64,000 nt of DNA, from the NCBI GenBank assembly GCA_035489755.1, contig DATGZK010000063.1:1-64000 (forward strand), read 5' to 3'. The DNA comes from UBA9160 sp035489755. Lineage in GTDB: Bacteria; Myxococcota_A; UBA9160. Within the stretch, counting starts at the first letter, position 1. Each line of letters begins with the position of its first letter. The notes beneath the pieces are model-generated. The model saw only the letters and a list, made by a program, of their open reading frames with translations. It ran no database searches and was not told the DNA's origin. This document shows, in pieces, positions 58,612 through 64,000 of this stretch. The position numbers and the translations under genes are program-made.

Positions 58612-59241
58612 CTATCGCGATTCGGGAGCGCCGCTTTGCAGCCCTGCGCTTGCGGCGGGGACGGGCCGCAGCTCGATCTCAATGCGCCGATTCATGCGAC
58701 GTCCTTCGGGAGTGTCATTGGAAGCGACGGGAAACTGGGGACCGAAGCCCGCCGCGCTGATGTGACCCGGTTCGATGCCTTCGCCCACGAGGTATTTGCG
58801 CACCGCGTCAGCGCGGTCCTCGGAGAGCGTCAGATTGAATGACTCCGAGCCCTGCGCGTCGGTGTAGCCGCGGACCGCAAGGCGAACGTCGGGAGTGGAG
58901 CGTATCACTTGCGCGAAGTCGCGAAGGCGCGGGCTCGCAGCGGAGGTGACCGTGGCCGTGCCCGACTCGAAGAGCTCGTCCCCGGCAAAGAAGACCACAA
59001 CACGGTCGCTTTCCCGCTGCACTTGCGCGCCGGGAATCGCCGCGATCTGCGTGGCCTGCGGCTCGAGGACGGAAGGCGAAGTCTCGGCGCTCGCGGCGGG
59101 AGCCGTGGGTGGGACCGGGGCAGCCGTTTGGGTCTGGCACGCCAGGGGGACTGCGAAGGCGAGCCCAAGCGCGACAGCGCGGAGTCGGCGGCAGCCGACT
59201 CCCTGCGACCTTCGCCAGGGCTGCGAGTGGCGAACTTTCAT
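58612..59241 (-). CDS. OmpA-family peptidoglycan-binding lipoprotein
   Basis: The 209-aa protein has a signal with lipobox VPLAC (Cys about residue 35) and an Ala/Pro linker. The OmpA C-terminal domain contains VRGYTDAQGSESFNLTLSEDRADAVRKYL and a C-terminal RRMNRRIEIEL; the Asp of TDAQG and the Arg of RRIEI bind diaminopimelate. It resembles Pal in layout but no Tol genes are adjacent. ATG at 59241 with GGAGGC upstream. First gene of a two-gene operon with the VWA protein; a palindrome at 59300-59314 lies upstream. Confidence 0.85.
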   Translation of the reverse strand: MKVRHSQPWRRSQGVGCRRLRAVALGLAFAVPLACQTQTAAPVPPTAPAASAETSPSVLEPQATQIAAIPGAQVQRESDRVVVFFAGDELFESGTATVTSAASPRLRDFAQVIRSTPDVRLAVRGYTDAQGSESFNLTLSEDRADAVRKYLVGEGIEPGHISAAGFGPQFPVASNDTPEGRRMNRRIEIELRPVPAASAGLQSGAPESR

Positions 59242-59299
59242 CGACCCGAGCCTCCACCCCAAGGTCTGCCTCGTGACGATGGTGTAGCAGACCGAATTT

Positions 59300-59314
59300 C
59301 GCTCGGTCCGAGCG
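59300..59314. promoter_or_regulatory. Operator-like palindrome upstream of the OmpA-VWA operon
   Basis: CGCTCGG-T-CCGAGCG is a perfect 7-1-7 inverted repeat about 60 bp before the OmpA start; TGGTGA-CTCAGC-TCACCA at 59355-59372 is a second one. Their position fits regulator sites in the promoter region of the minus-strand operon. No -10/-35 was assigned. Confidence 0.35.
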
Positions 59315-59413
59315 TTAGGCCTCCTCGCATCCTCGTCGCAATTTCTGGGCTGCTTGGTGACTCAGCTCACCAGGCGTCCTGCGCGCCGACTGACACTTTT
59401 GCCCGCCGGGAGC

Positions 59414-59494
59414 CACTCCAAGGAGTGAGGCCCCTCCCTGGCGGGGCTTTTCAAAGGTGGAAGGCAGGGTTCCGGCATGCCGGGCCCTGCCTTC
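59414..59494. other. Cluster of three hairpins in the OmpA / ABC transporter spacer
   Basis: Within 81 bp lie CACTCC-AA-GGAGTG (59414-59427), a GCCCC/GGGGC stem followed by TTTT on the + strand (about 59431-59451), and a long hairpin. The last pairs GAAGGCAGGG (59460-59469) with CCCTGCCTTC (59485-59494) around a perfect CCGGCATGCCGG core. It could end transcription of the ABC operon, encode a structured RNA, or be a repeat. The rest of the 475-bp spacer 59242-59716 shows no gene. Confidence 0.45.
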
Positions 59495-59716
59495 AACCCC
59501 TCCCCGCGGCGAGCCCGCCCTCCTCTTCTCCCTTGCACCGACCGAAAAGACACGCCGCGTCGCGGCCCTGCCGTACCGATCTGCCGGCGCTCTGCGGGGG
59601 GCCGGCCTCCTTCTTCCCTCCCCCGGAGAAAAGCACGGCCGGCGCAAACCGCGGGGCGACCGATCCGCCGCTTCCCGCGCGCGTCACGGGACGCGGACCG
59701 AGCGCGGCGCGGAACG

Positions 59717-60496
59717 TTAGGAGGTGAGCCGCCTGCGAGCCGTGCGCGCAGCCACTGCGAGCAAGAGCGCGGAGACAGCCACGATGTAGAGCACATCCCA
59801 AGCCAGGATGGGAGAGAGTTCGCCGCGGAAGGCGGCACGAGCGAGGCGCACGGGGTGCAGCAGCGGAAGGGCTTCCGCGAGCCACAGCCATTTCCCGGGC
59901 AAGCGCTCCTTCAGAGGGAAGAAGACGTCGCTAAACAGGAACAGCGGCGTCAGGAAGAGAGTGAAGTAGAAGTTAAAAAGGTCGATCGTCACGACCCGCA
60001 GCGAGAAAGCGATGCCGATGGCAGCGAAGAGCAGCCCCGCCAGGGGCAGCAGCAGCAAGGCGGCGAACGAAGAGGGGAGCGGCGCCAGCCCAAGGGCGAC
60101 GATCACCACGAAAAAACACCCGCCATAGATGCAGGCGCGCGTCACCGCCCACAGCACCTCCCCGAAGAGAAGATCCTCAGGTTGGATCGGCGTCGTCAGC
60201 ATGGAGTCGTAGGTCTTCTCGTAGTTGAGGCGCACGAACGTGTTGTAGGTGACTTCGAAACTCGCCCCGTTCATCGCCGCCACCGCGACCAAGCCCGGAG
60301 CCAGGAATTGCACGTACGACATGCCCGCCATCTGCGTCACGTAGGAGCCGACTCCGACCCCGATCGAGAGCAGGTAGAGCAGCGGTTCAAAAAAATTGGG
60401 CAGCAGATTGAGCTTCCAGGTGCGTCGGTACATCGCGGCGTTGCGCTGCCAGACTGCGATCGCATGGGGCAAGGAGATCGTGCCGAACAGGATCAT
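59717..60496 (-). CDS. ABC-2 type transporter permease (NodJ-like)
   Basis: The 259-aa integral membrane protein has about six hydrophobic segments and the ABC-2 permease signature: FFEPLLYLLSIGVGVGSYV, APGLVAVAAMNGASFEVTYNTFVRLNYEKTYDSMLTTPI, and the C-terminal LFLFSDVFFPLKERLPGKWLWLAEALPLLHPVRLAR. It is closest in layout to NodJ, which exports lipo-oligosaccharides, and to drug or polysaccharide exporters. ATG at 60496 overlaps the ATPase stop (ATGA); the two form one exporter. Substrate unknown. Confidence 0.88.
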   Translation of the reverse strand: MILFGTISLPHAIAVWQRNAAMYRRTWKLNLLPNFFEPLLYLLSIGVGVGSYVTQMAGMSYVQFLAPGLVAVAAMNGASFEVTYNTFVRLNYEKTYDSMLTTPIQPEDLLFGEVLWAVTRACIYGGCFFVVIVALGLAPLPSSFAALLLLPLAGLLFAAIGIAFSLRVVTIDLFNFYFTLFLTPLFLFSDVFFPLKERLPGKWLWLAEALPLLHPVRLARAAFRGELSPILAWDVLYIVAVSALLLAVAARTARRRLTS

Positions 60497-61473
60497 GGCC
60501 GAACCTCCGCCGACCGCGAGGCCGAGAGGCTCGTTCCGGTGACCGCGAGAAAGACGTCTTCGAGGTTCGTGGGACGGACCACGAGCGGGCGGCGCTCGCC
60601 GCCGTCTCGCTGCCGTACGCGTTCGACGTACGGACGGACGTCATCGTCGTACACAAAAAGTCGTCGCCCAACCCGCAGACGCCGCGGGGAGGCATCCACT
60701 CCCGAGAAGAGTGCAGCTTCGGCCGCCAGATCCAGCTCGACCTCGAGCGCTTCGGGAGCAAGGTGGGCACGCACGAGCGCCGCGGGCGCTCCTTGCGCAC
60801 GCAAACGCCCGTGGGCGAGGATCGCGATGTGATCGCAAATGCGCTCGGCCTCGTCCATGTAGTGGGTGGTGAGAAGCACGGTCGTGCCCTGATCACGCAG
60901 ATCGTGGATGCGCGCCCAGAGCGCCAGTCGCACTTGGGGATCGAGGCCGGTCGTGGGCTCGTCGAGGATCAGCAGCTCTGGCTGGTTCATGAGCGAGAGC
61001 GCGATGGCCAGGCGTCGCTGCATGCCCCCGGAAAGCACACGCACGGGGGTTCCCGCGTGCGAGCCGAGTTCGAAAAGCTCGATGAGCTCGGCGGCACGGC
61101 GCCCGAGGACCGGTTCCCGGAGCAGGTGGTAGCGCCCGAAGATGCGGAGGTTCTCGAGCGGTGAGAGCGCCTCCAGCAGCACGTTCTCCTGAAGCGTGAC
61201 GCCGATCCGCGCGCGCACGGCACGCGGATGCAGGGACACATCGAGGCCGAACACGCGCACCGTGCCCGCGCTTGGCTTGGTCACGCCGTACAGCATGCGG
61301 AGCGCCGTCGTCTTGCCCGCGCCATTCGGGCCCAAGAGGCCAAAGCAAAGACCCCGAGCGACATCGAGGTCGAGCGCGTCCACGGCGAGCCGGTCGCCAA
61401 AGCGCTTGGTCACGGATCGCAGCTCAGCCACGGGGGAGGCCGGAAAGTCGAAACGAGTCTGCGGGGGGGCCAC
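60493..61473 (-). CDS. ABC-2 transporter ATP-binding protein (NodI-like)
   Basis: The 326-aa ATPase energises the downstream permease. It has Walker A GPNGAGKTT (about 48-56), Q-loop LQENVL, signature LSGGMQRRLAIALSL, Walker B LLILDEPTTGLDP and the switch His in LLTTHYMDEAERI. A C-terminal domain of about 90 residues (VRPTNLEDVFLAVTG end) is typical of NodI/DrrA exporters. GTG start at 61473. It is divergent from the diguanylate cyclase gene across 117 bp. Confidence 0.93.
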   Translation of the reverse strand: MAPPQTRFDFPASPVAELRSVTKRFGDRLAVDALDLDVARGLCFGLLGPNGAGKTTALRMLYGVTKPSAGTVRVFGLDVSLHPRAVRARIGVTLQENVLLEALSPLENLRIFGRYHLLREPVLGRRAAELIELFELGSHAGTPVRVLSGGMQRRLAIALSLMNQPELLILDEPTTGLDPQVRLALWARIHDLRDQGTTVLLTTHYMDEAERICDHIAILAHGRLRAQGAPAALVRAHLAPEALEVELDLAAEAALFSGVDASPRRLRVGRRLFVYDDDVRPYVERVRQRDGGERRPLVVRPTNLEDVFLAVTGTSLSASRSAEVRP

Positions 61474-61527
61474 TTGAAGGCAAGCCTAGCATGCGACTCG
61501 AGGGCGCTCTTGCGTCAGTAAAGAAGG

Positions 61528-61552
61528 CGCAAAGCGCGCTTAAGCCTTTGCG
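61528..61552. promoter_or_regulatory. Inverted repeat in the leader of the diguanylate cyclase gene
   Basis: CGCAAAG (61528-61534) and CTTTGCG (61546-61552) form a perfect 7-bp stem with an 11-nt loop that contains GCTTAAGC. It lies 38 nt before the ATG at 61591 and may be an operator or an RNA hairpin. Confidence 0.35.
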
Positions 61553-61590
61553 GCTGCGGATCGATACGAGAGCGGGAGGTCTTTCTCGCG

Positions 61591-62655
61591 ATGGATCCGA
61601 ATCGGGCAGAGCTCGCCCTCGAGCCCCTGCACGCAGTCGAGCTCACCCGCCTGCGGCGCCGCAACGCCGAGCTCGAGGTGCTCTACGGGACCATCCGGGA
61701 CCTCACATCGACACTTTCCGTGCACGAGGTGCTGCAGCGCCTGCTCGACCGCACGCTCGAGCACCTGCACTCCGAGATCGGCTCGATCTTCTTGCTCGAG
61801 AGCAATGGCCTGCTTCGGCTGACGGTGTACCAGGGTCTTCCCGCCGACGTGGTGCAGGACGCGACGGTGCCGATCGGCACGGGCGTGACGGGCCATGTCG
61901 CACAAAGCGGCCTGTCTCTCCTGGTCCGGGACGTGGAACTCGACCCGCGCTTCCGCCGCCGCAACCATGAGCGCTACTACACGCGAACGCTCATCAGCGC
62001 ACCGCTCTTGCTGCAAGACCGCGTGCGCGGTGTGATCAACGTGAACAACAAACGCAGCCGGGAACCCTTTCGTGCAGAGGATCTCCGGCTTCTCGAGGCG
62101 ATCGCAGGCCACGCCGCAGTGGCTCTCGGCAACGCACACCGCTACGAAGAGACGCTGCGCCGGGCCGAGCACGACGCACTCACCGGCCTCGCCAACCACG
62201 GCTACTTCTGGTCGAGTCTCGAGCGCGAGGTCGACCGCGCCAACCGCTATGGCCGCTCCCTCGGCCTTGCCTTGCTCGACGTCGATCACTTCAAGGCCTT
62301 TAACGACCGATTCGGTCACCCGCGCGGCGACGAGGCGCTGGTCGGGGTCGCACGCGCGATCGCGAGCCGCTGCCGGACGCACGACATCGTCGCCCGTTAC
62401 GGCGGGGAGGAGTTTGCGGTGATCCTGCCCGAGGCGAGCATCGAGGGCGCGTTTGCCTTCGGCGAAAAGATCCGGGAGTCCGTCGAGACGACGGGCTTTG
62501 GCCCCTCAGGGCGCGAAGAGCTCACGGTGAGCGTCGGGGTGGCCGTGCTTCCCGCCCACGCCCGTGGCGCTGCGGAGCTGGTCCAGCGGGCGGATGCGGA
62601 GCTCTACCGGGCGAAGGGTATTGGCCGCAACCGAGTTTGCGCCCCCGAGGTCTAG
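61591..62655 (+). CDS. GAF-GGDEF diguanylate cyclase
   Basis: The 354-aa protein makes the second messenger c-di-GMP from GTP. A short coiled coil leads to a GAF sensor domain (about 35-185: LLDRTLEHLHSEIGSIFLLES, GTGVTGHVAQSG). The catalytic GGDEF domain follows (DALTGLANHGYF, LLDVDHFKAFND, and the active-site GGEEF at 271-275). The inhibitory I-site RTHD (262-265) is present five residues upstream, so product inhibition is expected. No membrane segment, so cytosolic. ATG at 61591, preceded by GGGAGG. The GAF ligand is unknown. Confidence 0.93.
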   Translation: MDPNRAELALEPLHAVELTRLRRRNAELEVLYGTIRDLTSTLSVHEVLQRLLDRTLEHLHSEIGSIFLLESNGLLRLTVYQGLPADVVQDATVPIGTGVTGHVAQSGLSLLVRDVELDPRFRRRNHERYYTRTLISAPLLLQDRVRGVINVNNKRSREPFRAEDLRLLEAIAGHAAVALGNAHRYEETLRRAEHDALTGLANHGYFWSSLEREVDRANRYGRSLGLALLDVDHFKAFNDRFGHPRGDEALVGVARAIASRCRTHDIVARYGGEEFAVILPEASIEGAFAFGEKIRESVETTGFGPSGREELTVSVGVAVLPAHARGAAELVQRADAELYRAKGIGRNRVCAPEV

Positions 62656-62714
62656 CCCTTCCCCGGCGGGCAAGCCGTCCGAAATCGAACAGCCTGCGCC
62701 TGAATTCCGTCACT

Positions 62715-62729
62715 CGAGGGACCCCCTCG
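62715..62729. repeat. Small perfect hairpin after the diguanylate cyclase gene
   Basis: CGAGGG-ACC-CCCTCG is a perfect 6-bp stem 60 nt after the cyclase stop without a T run. It could aid termination. It also lies at about -107 to -121 from the predicted start of the sigma-54 promoter downstream, where an activator site would be expected. Confidence 0.35.
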
Positions 62730-62809
62730 CCTCCAACGCGGCCCGTGAGGAGTGCGCAACATCCTGATCTACCGAGGGTTCTACGGCGAGAGGAGGGTGA
62801 GCGAGGCGC

Positions 62810-62825
62810 TGGCACGGTTCATGCT
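62810..62825 (+). promoter_or_regulatory. Sigma-54 (-24/-12) promoter of the small-protein / top6B genes
   Basis: TGGCACG-GTTC-ATGCT matches the TGGCACG-N4-TTGCW consensus with one mismatch; GG and GC are correctly 10 nt apart. The predicted start is 62836, giving a 20-nt leader that contains the Shine-Dalgarno AGGAGAGGGAG (62838-62848) before the ATG at 62856. Geometry to the gene is ideal. It implies activator-dependent control of the 62-aa protein and perhaps of top6B. Confidence 0.7.
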
Positions 62826-62855
62826 GAACGGCATCCCAGGAGAGGGAGAACCGAG

Positions 62856-63044
62856 ATGAGCCATGGGGAGGAGATCGCGCGCGTGCCGTTGGCCCATGAG
62901 TCCACGTTGCTCGAGCTGGTCTGCGTGGTGAACGAGTTCGCAGCCAGCGAAGCCGAGGTTGTGGCCACGGTCACCCACCTTGTTCGATCCGGCCGCGTGC
63001 GGCTGTGCGGCAACTTTCGGGGCTCGCTTCTCGAAGAGGTCTGA
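62856..63044 (+). CDS. Small winged-helix-like protein upstream of top6B
   Basis: The 62-aa protein reads as a compact helix-helix-strand unit: ESTLLELVCVVNEFAASEAEVVATVTHLVRSGRVRLCGNFRG. The helix-turn-helix spacing and the VRLCGNF strand suggest a minimal winged helix (DNA binding or protein contact). This is a fold guess, not a family match. It has a strong Shine-Dalgarno and lies 20 nt after a sigma-54 promoter. It is 81 bp upstream of top6B on the same strand, so probably cotranscribed. Function unknown. Confidence 0.7.
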   Translation: MSHGEEIARVPLAHESTLLELVCVVNEFAASEAEVVATVTHLVRSGRVRLCGNFRGSLLEEV

Positions 63045-63125
63045 TCCCCCGTCCTTGACCAGCCTCGAGCCCGTGTGGACCATGGCCTGCGGACGTCTCT
63101 CGCGTTTCGAGGGGGGTGATCGCAG

Positions 63126-64000
63126 GTGTCCGAGCAGCAGAGCTTCGTCTTCCGCGGACAGTCCGCCGGCGGTGGTTCCGAACGAGTGGCCAGCGGCGAA
63201 TCCAACAGACGGGCGCCAAAGACCTCCGGACGCCGGCCCGCGGCGCCTGCTCCCTCCACCCGCGCCGCGCGCCGGAGCCCGGCGCGCGCCACGGCCCAAG
63301 ACCTCGCCAAGCAGCAACGGGAGATCTCCGTCTCGGAGTTCTTCGCCAAGAACCGCCATCTGCTCGGATTCGACAACCCCTCCAAGGCGCTGCTCACCAC
63401 CGTCAAGGAGGCGGTCGACAACGCCCTCGATGCCTGCGAGGAGGCAGGTCTCTTGCCCGAGCTGCGCGTCGAGATCGTGCAGCTTGGCGAAACCCGATTT
63501 CGCGTCGCTGTCGAAGACAACGGCCCGGGCATCGTGCGCGCCCAAGTTCCCAAGGTCTTCGGTCGACTGCTCTACGGATCGAAGTTTCACCGGCTTCGGC
63601 AGAGCCGCGGCCAGCAGGGCATTGGGATCAGCGCAGCGGGCATGTATGGCCTGCTCACCACGGGCAAGCCCGTGGTGATTACCACGAGGACCGATCCCAA
63701 GAAGCGTGCCCATCACCTCGAGCTCGTGATTGATACGCAGAAGAATGAGCCGAAGGTAACGGGCGACGCGGAGGTCGACTGGGACAAGCCCCACGGCACC
63801 CGCGTCGAGATCGAACTCGAAGCGGCCTATCGCGGCGGGCGCCAGGGTGTCGACGCTTACCTCGAGCAAGTTTCACTCGCGAACCCTCACGCCGAAATTG
63901 TGTACGCGCGTCCGAAGGAGGCAGAGGGGGACGCTGAGCGCCGCTTCCCACGGGTGACGGATGTACTGCCGCCGGCGACGGCGGAGATCCAACCCCATCC
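63126..64000 (+). CDS. top6B: DNA topoisomerase VI subunit B, N-terminal part (cut by window end)
   Basis: Topo VI is a type IIB topoisomerase; subunit B is the GHKL ATPase that gates DNA strands. The 291 visible residues have a basic disordered N-terminus (about 1-60), then LAKQQREISVSEFFAKNRHLLGFDNPSKALLTTVKEAVDNALDACEEAG. That stretch holds the N box with E95, D98 and N99. VEDNGPGI (G1 box) and SRGQQGIGISAAGMYG (G2 box) follow; these are hallmark top6B blocks. GTG at 63126 is the start: an in-frame TGA precedes it and GAGGGGGG lies 9 nt upstream. The enzyme is mainly archaeal and sparse in bacteria. Subunit A would be expected next, outside the window. Confidence 0.9.
   Translation, partial: MSEQQSFVFRGQSAGGGSERVASGESNRRAPKTSGRRPAAPAPSTRAARRSPARATAQDLAKQQREISVSEFFAKNRHLLGFDNPSKALLTTVKEAVDNALDACEEAGLLPELRVEIVQLGETRFRVAVEDNGPGIVRAQVPKVFGRLLYGSKFHRLRQSRGQQGIGISAAGMYGLLTTGKPVVITTRTDPKKRAHHLELVIDTQKNEPKVTGDAEVDWDKPHGTRVEIELEAAYRGGRQGVDAYLEQVSLANPHAEIVYARPKEAEGDAERRFPRVTDVLPPATAEIQPH

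Noticed and set aside
62752..62859. 35-codon frame starting GTG and ending in an ATGA overlap with the small winged-helix gene
   Set aside because: It looked like a coupled leader gene, but it contains the -24/-12 box at 62810-62825 and has no usable Shine-Dalgarno; the promoter explains the conserved-looking sequence better.
1..64000. CRISPR arrays, rRNA or tRNA genes, prophage
   Set aside because: No regularly spaced direct repeats, no rRNA sequence, no cloverleaf and no phage structural genes were found on reading.

Overview
The window is about 64 kb of GC-rich (by eye roughly two thirds G+C), gene-dense chromosomal DNA. Gene content and style point to a Gram-negative bacterium of the former Deltaproteobacteria (Myxococcota, Binatota or a related lineage): a receiver-PATAN-DnaJ-TPR protein, lipoproteins and an OmpA protein, a group 3b [NiFe]-hydrogenase, paired acyl-CoA dehydrogenases, sigma-54 promoters and a DNA topoisomerase VI B subunit. 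The lineage is inference. Nearly all genes are chromosomal housekeeping or metabolic genes. Mobile DNA is limited to a truncated IS1182-like element at the left edge, and two broken gene relics lie at 1461-1849 and 39017-39240.

Layout. 1-1850: truncated transposase, fatty acid hydroxylase, decayed FadR/GntR regulator. 1869-5488: uvrA and a divergent cytochrome c. 5582-7978: two-subunit acyl-CoA dehydrogenase operon with a palindromic operator candidate. 8466-18012: a long minus-strand cluster, gatCAB - AsmA-like - mtnA - receiver/DnaJ protein - ilvE. 18064-26328: DEAD-box helicase, then a methyltransferase - larE - C45-hydrolase operon, a VOC protein, and uvrD with an O-methyltransferase. 26401-30926: a complete group 3b hydrogenase operon (beta, gamma, small, large, maturation protease), every junction overlapping by 4 nt; the large subunit appears to start at CTG. 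31035-34225: glmS and glmU. 34378-39016: hflX, a KAS III enzyme, a phasin-like protein and glutaryl-CoA dehydrogenase. 39264-43969: murQ, mutS2 and an FAD oxidoreductase. 44150-45598: ECF sigma factor, anti-sigma factor and a PspC protein. 45614-51449: an alpha-galactosidase fused to a HAD phosphatase, a homocysteine methyltransferase, and a GH20 hexosaminidase preceded by a putative sigma-54-driven structured RNA. 51446-55529: folC, a Zn-ribbon protein, an NRDE protein and a patatin. 55926-59241: an envelope group (Ca-binding-repeat lipoprotein, VWA protein, OmpA lipoprotein). 59717-62655: ABC-2 transporter and a GAF-GGDEF diguanylate cyclase. 62810-64000: a sigma-54 promoter, a 62-aa winged-helix-like protein and the 5' part of top6B, cut by the window end.

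The most notable signals are two strong -24/-12 (sigma-54) promoters. The one at 49352-49367 is followed at once by a roughly 92-nt nested-hairpin RNA with an intrinsic terminator, and has a perfect palindrome at the distance expected of an enhancer. The one at 62810-62825 stands 20 nt upstream of the small gene that precedes top6B. Other points are the galactosidase-phosphatase fusion, the CTG start of the hydrogenase large subunit, and a cluster of hairpins in the 59242-59716 spacer. Starts were chosen by domain boundaries, Shine-Dalgarno sequences and 4-nt overlaps; GTG starts are common.
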